Shown here: piece by piece, positions 23,346 through 35,523 of the stretch
How positions within the stretch are numbered: the first letter of the stretch is position 1
Layout: every line of letters begins with the position of its first letter
NCBI RefSeq assembly: GCF_051014685.1
Contig: NW_027478515.1
Span: 868,001-932,000, forward strand
DNA from: Ptiloglossa arizonensis
Lineage: Eukaryota > Arthropoda > Insecta > Hymenoptera > Colletidae
Direction: 5' to 3'
DNA: 64,000 nucleotides
Translations under genes and position numbers: made by a program
Notes under the pieces: model-generated
What the model saw: the letters and a program-made list of their open reading frames with translations, nothing else
Databases searched by the model: none
What the model was told of the DNA's origin: nothing

Positions 23346-25538
23346 TTCGAGCATCAGAACTGCGAAAATTTTGAGTTTCTCAAGCGTTTCTTACTTCCAA
23401 ACTGCCATATCTCGCGAACGGATTGACCAATCCGCAAAATTTCTGTTGCATCTCAAAGTAGAAACTCGCCCGATTACAACACAATGCGTACTTTTCCCCT
23501 AGGCCGTTCTAGTTATTCGTTTCGAGCATCAGAACTGCGAAAATTTTGAGTTTCTCAAGCGTTTCTTACTTGCAAACTGCCATATCTCGCGAACGGATTG
23601 ACCAATCCGCAAAATTTCTGTTGCATCTGAAAGTAGAAACTCGCCCGATTAGAACGGTATGCGTACTTTTCCCCTAGCCCGTTCTAGTTATTCGTTTCGA
23701 GCAACAGAACTGCGAAAATTTTGAGTTTTTCAAGCGATGCTTACCTCCAAACTGCCATATCTCGCGAACGGATTGACCAATCCGCAAAATTTCTGTTGCA
23801 TCTGAAAGTAGAAACTCGCCCGATTACAACGGTATGCGTACTTTTCCCCTAGCCCGTTCTAGTTATTCGTTTCGAGCATCAGAACTGCGAAAATTTTGAG
23901 TTTCTCAAGCGTTTCTTACTTCCAAACTGCCATATCTCGCGAACGGATTGACCAATCCGCAAAATTTCTGTTGCATCTGAAAGTAGAAACTCGCCCGATT
24001 ACAACACTATGCGTACTTTTCCCCTAGGCCGTTCTAGTTATTCGTTTCGAGCATCAGAACTGCGAAAATTTGAGTTTCTCAAGCGTTTCTTACCTCCAAA
24101 CTGCCATATCTCGCGAACGGAATGACCAATCCGAAAAATTTCTGTTGCATCTGAAAGTAGAAACTCGCCCGATTACAACGGTGTGCGTACTTTTCCCCTA
24201 GGCCGTTCTTGTTATTCGTTTCGAGCATCAGAACCGCGAAAATTTTGTGTTTCTCAAGCGTTTCTTACATCCAAACTGCCACATCTCGCGAACGGATTGA
24301 CCAATCCGCAAAATTTCTGTTGCATCTGAAAGTAGAAACTCGCCCGATTACAACGCTATGCGTACTTTTCCCCTAGGCCGTTCTAGTTATTCGTTTCGAG
24401 CATCAGAACTGCGAAAATTTTGAGTTTCTCAAGCGTTTCTTACATCCAAACTGCCATATCTCGCGAACGGATTGACCAATCCGCAAAATTTCTGTTGCAT
24501 CTGAAAGTAGAAACTCGCCGGATTACAACGGTATGCGTACTTTTCCCCTAGCCCGTTCTAGTTATTCGTTCCGAGCAACAGAACTGCGAAAATTTTGAGT
24601 TTTTCAAGCGTTGCTTACCTCCAAACTGCCATATCTCGCGAACGGATTGACCAATCCGCAAAATTTCTGTTGCATCTGAAAGTAGAAACTCGCCAGATTA
24701 CAACGGTGTGCGTTCTTTTCCCCTAGGCCGTTCTAGTTATGCTTCTCGAGCATCAGAACTGCGAAAATTTTGAGTTTCTCGAGCGTTTCTTACCTCCAAA
24801 CTGCCATATCTCGCGAACGGATTGACCAATCCGCAAAATTTCTGTTGCATCGGAAAGTAGAAACTCGCCCGATAACAACGGTATGCGTACTTTTCCCCTA
24901 GCCCGTTCTAGTTATTCGTTTCGAGCATCAGAACTGCGAAAATTTTGAGTTTCTCAAGCGTTTCTTACTTCCAAACTGCCATATCTCGCGAACGGATTGA
25001 CCAACCCGCAAAATTTCTGTTGCATCTGAAGGTAGAAACTCGCCCGATTACAACGGTATGCGTACTTTTCCCCTAGGCCGTTCTAGTTATTCGTTTCGAG
25101 CATCAGAACTGCGAAAATTTTGAGTTTCTCAAGCGTTTCGTACCTCCAAACTGCCATATCTCGCGAACGGATTGACCAATCCGCAAAATTTCTGTTGCAT
25201 CTGAAAGTAGAAACTCGCCCGATTACAACGGTATGCGAACTTTTCCCCTAGCCCGTTCTAGTTATTCGTTTCGAGCAACAGAACTGCGAAAATTTTGAGT
25301 TTTTCAAGCGTTGCTTACCTCCAAACTGCCATATCTCGCGAACGGATTGACCAATCCGCAAAATTTCTGTTGCATCTGAAAGTAGAAACTCGCCAGATTA
25401 CAACGGTGTGCGTACTTTTCCCCTAGGCCGTTCTAGTTATGCTTCTCGAGCATCAGAACTGCGAAAATTTTGAGTTTCTCGAGCGTTTCTTACCTCCAAA
25501 CTGCCATATCTCGCGAACGGATTGACCAATCCGCAAAA
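23346..25538. repeat. Block copied from 17 monomers upstream, copy 2
   Basis: Near-identical to 20,371-22,564. Differences seen include the one-base deletion near 24,067, TATGCGAAC at 25,234, and CGCCAGATT against CGCCCGATT. Similarity stops at AAAACTTCTG (25,535). Confidence 0.9.
24065..24071. other. Single-base deletion shifting the register
   Basis: GCGAAAATTTTGAG becomes GCGAAAATTTGAG. The sister copy near 21,092 keeps four T, so the loss post-dates the block duplication. Confidence 0.93.
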
Positions 25539-26545
25539 CTTCTGTTGCATCTGAAAGTAGAAACTCGCCCGATTACAACACTATGCGTACTTTTCCCCTA
25601 GGCCGTTCTAGTTATTCGTTTCGAGCATCAGAACTGCGAAAATTTTTAGTTTCTCAAGCGTTTCTTACTTCCAAACTGCCATATCTCGCGAACGGATTGA
25701 CCAATCCGCAAAATTTCTGTTGCATCTCAAAGTAGAAACTCGCCCGATTACAACACTATGCGTACTTTTCCCCTAGGCCGTTCTAGTTATTCGTTTCGAG
25801 CATCAGAACTGCGAAAATTTTTAGTTTCTCAAGAGTTTCTTACCTCCAAACTGCCATATCTCGCGAACGGATTGACCAATCCGCAAAATTTCTGTTGCAT
25901 CTGAAAGTAGAAACTCGCCCGATTACAACGGTATGCGTACTCTTCCCCTAGCCCGTTCTAGTTATTCGTTTCGAGCAACAGAACTGCGAAAATTTTGAGT
26001 TTTTCAAGCGTTGCTTACCTCCAAACTGCCATATCTCGCGAACGGATTGACCAATCCGCAAAATTTCTGTTGCATCGGAAAGTAGAAACTCGCCCGATAA
26101 CAACGGTATGCGTACTTTTCCCCTAGCCCGTTCTAGTTATTCGTTTCGAGCATCAGAACTGCGAAAATTTTGAGTTTCTCAAGCGTTTCTTACTTCCAAA
26201 CTGCCATATCTCGCGAACGGATTGACCAACCCGCAAAATTTCTGTTGCATCTGAAGGTAGAAACTCGCCCGATTACAACGATATGCGTACTTTTCCCCTA
26301 GGCCGTTCTAGTTATTCGTTTCGAGCATCAGAACTGCGAAAATTTTGAGTTTCTCAAGCGTTGCTTACCTCCAAACTGCCATATCTCGCGAACGGATTGA
26401 ACAATTCGCAAAATTTCTGTTGCATCTGAAAGTAGAAACTCGCCCGATTACAACGGTGGGGCGTACTTTTCCCCTAGGCCGTTCTAGTTATTCGTTTCGA
26501 GCATCAGAACTGCGAAAATTTTGAGTTTCTCGAGCGTTTCTTACA
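25539..26545. repeat. Segment before the 14-mer duplication
   Basis: No gene. E-type monomers with AAAATTTTTAG and CAAGAGTTTC, an A monomer with TACTCTTCCCC, a monomer with GCATCGGAAAG and CGATAACAACGG, then H and F. About 300 bp around 26,060-26,340 reappears at 26,760-27,040 (four monomers plus one base away). Confidence 0.75.
26456..26462. other. Single-base insertion
   Basis: GGTGGGCG of this F monomer is GGTGGGGCG, one extra G in a G run. It is the only insertion among the register changes and moves monomer starts from 173 to 174 modulo 175. Confidence 0.93.
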
Positions 26546-28953
26546 TCCAAACTGCCATATCTCGCGAACGGATTGACCAATCCGCAAAATTTCTGTTGCA
26601 TCTGAAAGTAGAAATTCGCCCGATTACAAATGTATGCGTACTTTTCCCTTAGCCCGTTCTAGTTATGCTTCTCGAGCATCAGAACTGCGAAAATTTTGAG
26701 TTTCTCGAGCGTTTCTTACCTCCAAACTGCCATATCTCGCGAACGGATTGACCAATCCGCAAAATTTCTGTTGCATCGGAAAGTAGAAACTCGCCCGATA
26801 ACAACGGTATGCGTACTTTTCCCCTAGCCCGTTCTAGTTATTCGTTTCGAGCATCAGAACTGCGAAAATTTTGAGTTTCTCAAGCGTTTCTTACTTCCAA
26901 ACTGCCATATCTCGCGAACGGATTGACCAACCCGCAAAATTTCTGTTGCATCTGAAGGTAGAAACTCGCCCGATTACAACGATATGCGTACTTTTCCCCT
27001 AGGCCGTTCTAGTTATTCGTTTCGAGCATCAGAACTGCGAAAATTTTGAGTTTCTCAAGCGTTTCGTACCTCCAAACTGCCATATCTCGCGAACGGATTG
27101 ACCAATCCGCAAAATTTCTGTTGCATCTGAAAGTAGAAACTCGCCCGATTACAACGGTATGCGTACTTTTCCCCTAGCCCGTTCTAGTTATTCGTTTCGA
27201 GCAACAGAACTGCGAAAATTTTGAGTTTTTCAAGCGTTGCTTACCTCCAAACTGCCATATCTCGCGAACGGATTGACCAATCCGCAAAATTTCTGTTGCA
27301 TCTGAAAGTAGAAACTCGCCAGATTACAACGGTGTGCGTACTTTTCCCCTAGGCCGTTCTAGTTATGCTTCTCGAGCATCAGAACTGCGAAAATTTTGAG
27401 TTTCTCGAGCGTTTCTTACCTCCAAACTGCCATATCTCGCGAACGGATTGACCAATCCGCAAAACTTCTGTTGCATCTGAAAGTAGAAACTCGCCCGATT
27501 ACAACACTATGCGTACTTTTCCCCTAGGCCGTTCTAGTTATTCGTTTCGAGCATCAGAACTGCGAAAATTTTTAGTTTCTCAAGCGTTTCTTACTTCCAA
27601 ACTGCCATATCTCGCGAACGGATTGACCAATCCGCAAAATTTCTGTTGCATCTCAAAGTAGAAACTCGCCCGATTACAACACTATGCGTACTTTTCCCCT
27701 AGGCCGTTCTAGTTATTCGTTTCGAGCATCAGAACTGCGAAAATTTTTAGTTTCTCAAGAGTTTCTTACCTCCAAACTGCCATATCTCGCGAACGGATTG
27801 ACCAATCCGCAAAATTTCTGTTGCATCTGAAAGTAGAAACTCGCCCGATTACAACGGTATGCGTACTCTTCCCCTAGCCCGTCCTAGTTATTCGTTTCGA
27901 GCAACAGAACTGCGAAAATTTTGAGTTTTTCAAGCGTTGCTTACCTCCAAACTGCCATATCTCGCGAACGGATTGACCAATCCGCAAAATTTCTGTTGCA
28001 TCTAAAAGTCGAAACTCGCCCGATTACAACACTATGCGTACTTTTCCCCTAGGCCGTTCTAGTTATTCGTTTCGAGCATCAGAACTGCGAAAATTTTGAG
28101 TTTCTCAAGCGTTTCTTACTTCCAAACTGCCATATCTCGCGAACGGATTGACCAATCCGCAAAATTTCTGTTGCATCTCAAAGTAGAAACTCGCCCGATT
28201 ACAACACTATGCGTACTTTTCCCCTAGGCCGTTCTAGTTATTCGTTTCGAGCATCAGAACTGCGAAAATTTTGAGTTTCTCAAGCGTTTCTTACCTCCAA
28301 ACTGCCATATCTCGCGAACGGATTGACCAATCCGCAAAATTTCTGTTGCATCTGAAAGTAGAAACTCGCCCGATTAGAACGGTATGCGTACTTTTCCCCT
28401 AGCCCGTTCTAGTTATTCGTTTCGAGCAACAGAACTGCGAAAATTTTGAGTTTTTCAAGCGATGCTTACCTCCAAACTGCCATATCTCGCGAACGGATTG
28501 ACCAATCCGCAAAATTTCTGTTGCATCTGAAAGTAGAAACTCGCCCGACTACAACGGTGTGCGTACTTTTCCCCTAGCCCGTTCTAGTTATGCTTGTCGA
28601 GCATCAGAACTGCGAAAATTTTGAGTTTCTCAAGCGTTTCTTACCTCCAAACTGCCATATCTCGCGAACGGAATGACCAATCCGCAAAATTTCTGTTGCA
28701 TCTGAAAGTAGAAACTAGCCCGATTACAACGGTATGCGTACTTTTCCCCTAGCCCGTTCTAGTTATTCGTTTCGAGCATCAGAACTGCGAAAATTTTGAG
28801 TTTCTCAAGCGTTTCTTACTTCCAAACTGCCATATCTCGCGAACGGATTGACCAATCCGCAAAATTTCTGTTGCATCTGAAAGTAGAAACTCGCCCGATT
28901 ACAACACTATGCGTACTTTTCCCCTAGGCCACTCTAGTTATTCGTTTCGAGCA
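26546..28953. repeat. 14-monomer block (offset 2,450 bp), copy 1
   Basis: It aligns with 28,996-31,403. Shared markers include CGATATGCG, AAAACTTCTGTTG, AAAATTTTTAG, CAAGAGTTTC, TACTCTTCC with CCCGTCCTAG, TCTAAAAGTCG, GAAACTAGCCCG and GGCCACTCTAG. Two mismatches seen are TTCCCTTAG for TTCCCCTAG at 26,645 and TTACTTCC against TTACATCC. Confidence 0.9.
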
Positions 28954-29048
28954 ACAGAACTGCGAAAATTTTGAGTTTTTCAAGCGATGCTTACCTCCAA
29001 ACTGCCATATCTCGCGAACGGATTGACCAATCCGCAAAATTTCTGTTG
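28874..29048. repeat. Hybrid monomer at a duplication boundary
   Basis: The left part is E-like (CACTATGCG with the rare GGCCACTCTAG), while the right part is A-like (GCAACAG, GAGTTTTTCAAGCGATGC). Its sister monomers at 31,324 and 33,074 continue as GCATCAG...GGAATGACC. The exchange point, between about 28,931 and 28,954, coincides with the end of the 14-mer similarity. Confidence 0.78.
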
Positions 29049-31403
29049 CATCTGAAAGTAGAAATTCGCCCGATTACAAATGTATGCGTACTTTTCCCCT
29101 AGCCCGTTCTAGTTATGCTTCTCGAGCATCAGAACTGCGAAAATTTTGAGTTTCTCGAGCGTTTCTTACCTCCAAACTGCCATATCTCGCGAACGGATTG
29201 ACCAATCCGCAAAATTTCTGTTGCATCGGAAAGTAGAAACTCGCCCGATAACAACGGTATGCGTACTTTTCCCCTAGCCCGTTCTAGTTATTCGTTTCGA
29301 GCATCAGAACTGCGAAAATTTTGAGTTTCTCAAGCGTTTCTTACTTCCAAACTGCCATATCTCGCGAACGGATTGACCAACCCGCAAAATTTCTGTTGCA
29401 TCTGAAGGTAGAAACTCGCCCGATTACAACGATATGCGTACTTTTCCCCTAGGCCGTTCTAGTTATTCGTTTCGAGCATCAGAACTGCGAAAATTTTGAG
29501 TTTCTCAAGCGTTTCGTACCTCCAAACTGCCATATCTCGCGAACGGATTGACCAATCCGCAAAATTTCTGTTGCATCTGAAAGTAGAAACTCGCCCGATT
29601 ACAACGGTATGCGTACTTTTCCCCTAGCCCGTTCTAGTTATTCGTTTCGAGCAACAGAACTGCGAAAATTTTGAGTTTTTCAAGCGTTGCTTACCTCCAA
29701 ACTGCCATATCTCGCGAACGGATTGACCAATCCGCAAAATTTCTGTTGCATCTGAAAGTAGAAACTCGCCAGATTACAACGGTGTGCGTACTTTTCCCCT
29801 AGGCCGTTCTAGTTATGCTTCTCGAGCATCAGAACTGCGAAAATTTTGAGTTTCTCGAGCGTTTCTTACCTCCAAACTGCCATATCTCGCGAACGGATTG
29901 ACCAATCCGCAAAACTTCTGTTGCATCTGAAAGTAGAAACTCGCCCGATTACAACACTATGCGTACTTTTCCCCTAGGCCGTTCTAGTTATTCGTTTCGA
30001 GCATCAGAACTGCGAAAATTTTTAGTTTCTCAAGCGTTTCTTACTTCCAAACTGCCATATCTCGCGAACGGATTGACCAATCCGCAAAATTTCTGTTGCA
30101 TCTCAAAGTAGAAACTCGCCCGATTACAACACTATGCGTACTTTTCCCCTAGGCCGTTCTAGTTATTCGTTTCGAGCATCAGAACTGCGAAAATTTTTAG
30201 TTTCTCAAGAGTTTCTTACCTCCAAACTGCCATATCTCGCGAACGGATTGACCAATCCGCAAAATTTCTGTTGCATCTGAAAGTAGAAACTCGCCCGATT
30301 ACAACGGTATGCGTACTCTTCCCCTAGCCCGTCCTAGTTATTCGTTTCGAGCAACAGAACTGCGAAAATTTTGAGTTTTTCAAGCGTTGCTTACCTCCAA
30401 ACTGCCATATCTCGCGAACGGATTGACCAATCCGCAAAATTTCTGTTGCATCTAAAAGTCGAAACTCGCCCGATTACAACACTATGCGTACTTTTCCCCT
30501 AGGCCGTTCTAGTTATTCGTTTCGAGCATCAGAACTGCGAAAATTTTGAGTTTCTCAAGCGTTTCTTACTTCCAAACTGCCATATCTCGCGAACGGATTG
30601 ACCAATCCGCAAAATTTCTGTTGCATCTCAAAGTAGAAACTCGCCCGATTACAACACTATGCGTACTTTTCCCCTAGGCCGTTCTAGTTATTCGTTTCGA
30701 GCATCAGAACTGCGAAAATTTTGAGTTTCTCAAGCGTTTCTTACCTCCAAACTGCCATATCTCGCGAACGGATTGACCAATCCGCAAAATTTCTGTTGCA
30801 TCTGAAAGTAGAAACTCGCCCGATTAGAACGGTATGCGTACTTTTCCCCTAGCCCGTTCTAGTTATTCGTTTCGAGCAACAGAACTGCGAAAATTTTGAG
30901 TTTTTCAAGCGATGCTTACCTCCAAACTGCCATATCTCGCGAACGGATTGACCAATCCGCAAAATTTCTGTTGCATCTGAAAGTAGAAACTCGCCCGACT
31001 ACAACGGTGTGCGTACTTTTCCCCTAGCCCGTTCTAGTTATGCTTGTCGAGCATCAGAACTGCGAAAATTTTGAGTTTCTCAAGCGTTTCTTACCTCCAA
31101 ACTGCCATATCTCGCGAACGGAATGACCAATCCGCAAAATTTCTGTTGCATCTGAAAGTAGAAACTAGCCCGATTACAACGGTATGCGTACTTTTCCCCT
31201 AGCCCGTTCTAGTTATTCGTTTCGAGCATCAGAACTGCGAAAATTTTGAGTTTCTCAAGCGTTTCTTACATCCAAACTGCCATATCTCGCGAACGGATTG
31301 ACCAATCCGCAAAATTTCTGTTGCATCTGAAAGTAGAAACTCGCCCGATTACAACACTATGCGTACTTTTCCCCTAGGCCACTCTAGTTATTCGTTTCGA
31401 GCA
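28996..31403. repeat. 14-monomer block (offset 2,450 bp), copy 2
   Basis: Second copy of 26,546-28,953. Its last ten monomers were copied once more at 31.7-33.5 kb, so the 10-mer event is the younger one. Confidence 0.9.
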
Positions 31404-31772
31404 TCAGAACTGCGAAAATTTTGAGTTTCTCAAGCGTTTCTTACCTCCAAACTGCCATATCTCGCGAACGGAATGACCAATCCGCAAAATTTCTGTTGCA
31501 TCTGAAAGTAGAAACTCGCCCGATTACAACGGTGTGCGTACTTTTCCCCTAGGCCGTTCTTGTTATTCGTTTCGAGCATCAGAACCGCGAAAATTTTGTG
31601 TTTCTCAAGCGTTTCTTACATCCAAACTGCCACATCTCGCGAACGGATTGGCCAATCCGCAAAATTTCTGTTGCATCTGAAAGTAGAAACTCGCCCGATT
31701 ACAACGGTATGCGTACTTTTCCCCTAGGCCGTTCTAGTTATTCGTTTCGAGCATCAGAACTGCGAAAATTTT
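29960..31772. repeat. 10-monomer (1,750-bp) tandem duplication, copy 1
   Basis: It aligns with 31,710-33,522 with no mismatch noticed. The subtype order differs from the canonical 10-mer: E-type monomers with TTTTTAG, A with CCCGTCCTAG, E, E, A with AAGCGATGC, B1 with CGACTAC, a D-like one with AAACTAGCCC, an E/B1 hybrid, then C. The junction lies in 31,710-31,772. Confidence 0.93.
31644..31659. other. Perfect 16-bp palindrome variant of the dyad
   Basis: The A of the usual spacer is G here, giving CGGATTGGCCAATCCG, identical to its reverse complement. It lies in a C monomer. Confidence 0.95.
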
Positions 31773-33522
31773 TAGTTTCTCAAGCGTTTCTTACTTCCAA
31801 ACTGCCATATCTCGCGAACGGATTGACCAATCCGCAAAATTTCTGTTGCATCTCAAAGTAGAAACTCGCCCGATTACAACACTATGCGTACTTTTCCCCT
31901 AGGCCGTTCTAGTTATTCGTTTCGAGCATCAGAACTGCGAAAATTTTTAGTTTCTCAAGAGTTTCTTACCTCCAAACTGCCATATCTCGCGAACGGATTG
32001 ACCAATCCGCAAAATTTCTGTTGCATCTGAAAGTAGAAACTCGCCCGATTACAACGGTATGCGTACTCTTCCCCTAGCCCGTCCTAGTTATTCGTTTCGA
32101 GCAACAGAACTGCGAAAATTTTGAGTTTTTCAAGCGTTGCTTACCTCCAAACTGCCATATCTCGCGAACGGATTGACCAATCCGCAAAATTTCTGTTGCA
32201 TCTAAAAGTCGAAACTCGCCCGATTACAACACTATGCGTACTTTTCCCCTAGGCCGTTCTAGTTATTCGTTTCGAGCATCAGAACTGCGAAAATTTTGAG
32301 TTTCTCAAGCGTTTCTTACTTCCAAACTGCCATATCTCGCGAACGGATTGACCAATCCGCAAAATTTCTGTTGCATCTCAAAGTAGAAACTCGCCCGATT
32401 ACAACACTATGCGTACTTTTCCCCTAGGCCGTTCTAGTTATTCGTTTCGAGCATCAGAACTGCGAAAATTTTGAGTTTCTCAAGCGTTTCTTACCTCCAA
32501 ACTGCCATATCTCGCGAACGGATTGACCAATCCGCAAAATTTCTGTTGCATCTGAAAGTAGAAACTCGCCCGATTAGAACGGTATGCGTACTTTTCCCCT
32601 AGCCCGTTCTAGTTATTCGTTTCGAGCAACAGAACTGCGAAAATTTTGAGTTTTTCAAGCGATGCTTACCTCCAAACTGCCATATCTCGCGAACGGATTG
32701 ACCAATCCGCAAAATTTCTGTTGCATCTGAAAGTAGAAACTCGCCCGACTACAACGGTGTGCGTACTTTTCCCCTAGCCCGTTCTAGTTATGCTTGTCGA
32801 GCATCAGAACTGCGAAAATTTTGAGTTTCTCAAGCGTTTCTTACCTCCAAACTGCCATATCTCGCGAACGGAATGACCAATCCGCAAAATTTCTGTTGCA
32901 TCTGAAAGTAGAAACTAGCCCGATTACAACGGTATGCGTACTTTTCCCCTAGCCCGTTCTAGTTATTCGTTTCGAGCATCAGAACTGCGAAAATTTTGAG
33001 TTTCTCAAGCGTTTCTTACATCCAAACTGCCATATCTCGCGAACGGATTGACCAATCCGCAAAATTTCTGTTGCATCTGAAAGTAGAAACTCGCCCGATT
33101 ACAACACTATGCGTACTTTTCCCCTAGGCCACTCTAGTTATTCGTTTCGAGCATCAGAACTGCGAAAATTTTGAGTTTCTCAAGCGTTTCTTACCTCCAA
33201 ACTGCCATATCTCGCGAACGGAATGACCAATCCGCAAAATTTCTGTTGCATCTGAAAGTAGAAACTCGCCCGATTACAACGGTGTGCGTACTTTTCCCCT
33301 AGGCCGTTCTTGTTATTCGTTTCGAGCATCAGAACCGCGAAAATTTTGTGTTTCTCAAGCGTTTCTTACATCCAAACTGCCACATCTCGCGAACGGATTG
33401 GCCAATCCGCAAAATTTCTGTTGCATCTGAAAGTAGAAACTCGCCCGATTACAACGGTATGCGTACTTTTCCCCTAGGCCGTTCTAGTTATTCGTTTCGA
33501 GCATCAGAACTGCGAAAATTTT
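31710..33522. repeat. 10-monomer (1,750-bp) tandem duplication, copy 2
   Basis: Direct continuation of copy 1. It ends where AAAATTTTGAG (33,516) replaces AAAATTTTTAG. Confidence 0.93.
33394..33409. other. Second perfect 16-bp palindrome
   Basis: Same CGGATTGGCCAATCCG, 1,750 bp after the first; it was carried along by the 10-mer duplication. Confidence 0.95.
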
Positions 33523-34298
33523 GAGTTTCTCAAGCGTTTCTTACATCCAAACTGCCATATCTCGCGAACGGATTGACCAATCCGCAAAATTTCTGTTGCA
33601 TCTGAAAGTAGAAACTCGCCCGATTACAACGGTATGCGTACTTTTCCCCTAGCCCGTTCTAGTTATTCGTTCCGAGCAACAGAACTGCGAAAATTTTGAG
33701 TTTTTCAAGCGTTGCTTACCTCCAAACTGCCATATCTCGCGAACGGATTGACCAATCCGCAAAATTTCTGTTGCATCTGAAAGTAGAAACTCGCCAGATT
33801 ACAACGGTGTGCGTACTTTTCCCCTAGGCCGTTCTAGTTATGCTTCTCGAGCATCAGAACTGCGAAAATTTTGAGTTTCTCGAGCGTTTCTTACCTCCAA
33901 ACTGCCATATCTCGCGAACGGATTGACCAATCCGCAAAATTTCTGTTGCATCTGAAAGTAGAAACTCGCCCGATTACAACACTATGCGTACTTTTCCCCT
34001 AGGCCGTTCTAGTTATTCGTTTCGAGCATCAGAACTGCGAAAATTTTGAGTTTCTCAAGCGTTTCTTACTTCCAAACTGCCATATCTCGTGAACGGATTG
34101 ACCAATCCGCAAAATTTCTGTTGCATCTCAAAGTAGAAACTCGCCCGATTGCAACACTATGCGTACTTTTCCCCTAGGCCGTTCTAGTTATTCGTTTCGA
34201 GCATCAGAACTGCGAAAATTTTTAGTTTCTCAAGCGTTTCTTACATCCAAACTGCCATATCTCGCGAACGGATTGACCAATCCGCAAAATTTCTGTTG

Positions 34299-35523
34299 CA
34301 TCTGAAAGTAGAAACTCGCCCGATTACAACGGTATGCGTACTTTTCCCCTAGGCCGTTCTAGTTATTCGTTTCGAGCATCAGAACTGCGAAAATTTTGAG
34401 TTTCTCAAGCGTTGCTTACCTCCAAACTGCCATATCTCGCGAACGGATTGAACAATTCGCAAAATTTCTGTTGCATCTGAAAGTAGAAACTCGCCCGATT
34501 ACAACGGTGGGCGTACTTTTCCCCTAGGCCGTTCTAGTTATTCGTTTCGAGCATCAGAACTGCGAAAATTTTGAGTTTCTCGAGCGTTTCTTACATCCAA
34601 ACTGCCATATCTCGCGAACGGATTGACCAATCCGCAAAATTTCTGTTGCATCTGAAAGTAGAAATTCGCCCGATTACAAATGTATGCGTACTTTTCCCCT
34701 AGCCCGTTCTAGTTATTCGTTTCGAGCAACAGAACAGCGAAAATTTTGAGTTTCTCAAGCGTTGCTTACCTCCAAACTGCCATATCTCGCGAACGGATTG
34801 ACCAATCCGCAAAATTTCTGTTGCATCTGAAAGTAGAAACTCGCCCGATTACAACGGTGTGCCTACTTTTCCCCTAGGCCGTTCTAGTTATGCTTGTCGA
34901 GCATCAGAACTGCGAAAATTTTGAGTTTCTCAAGCGTTTCTTACCTCCAAACTGCCATATCTCGCGAACGGACTGACCAATCCGCAAAATTTCTGTTGCA
35001 TCTGAAAGTAGAAACTCGCCCGATTACAACGGTGTGCGTACTTTTCCCCTAGGCCGTTCTTGTTATTCGTTTCGAGCATCAGAACCGCGAAAATTTTGTG
35101 TTTCTCAAGCGTTTCTTACATCCAAACTGCCCCATCTCGCGAACGGATTGACCAATCCGCAAAATTTCTGTTGCATCTGAAAGTAGAAACTCGCCCGATC
35201 ACAACGGTATGCGTACTTTTCCCCTAGGCCGTTCTAGTTATTCGTTTCGAGCATCAGAACTGCGAAAATTTTGAGTTTCTCAAGCGTTTCTTACATCCAA
35301 ACTGCCATATCTCGCGAACGGATTGACCAATCCGCAAAATTTCTGTTGCATCTGAAAGTAGAAACTCGCCCAATTACAACGGTATGCGTACTTTTCCCCT
35401 AGCCCGTTCTAGTTATTCGTTTCGAGCAACAGAACTGCGAAAATTTTGAGTTTTTCAAGCGTTGCTTACCTCCAAACTGCCATATCTCGCGAACTGATTG
35501 ACCAATCCGCAAAATTTCTGTTG
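34299..35523. repeat. Seven-monomer part of the canonical HOR
   Basis: H-F-G-B1-C-D-A in the canonical order inside the 31-mer, followed by a B2-like monomer. F has GGTGGGCG and B1 has GGACTGACC. This supports the 10-mer order as ancestral about 30 kb from the first copy. Confidence 0.82.
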
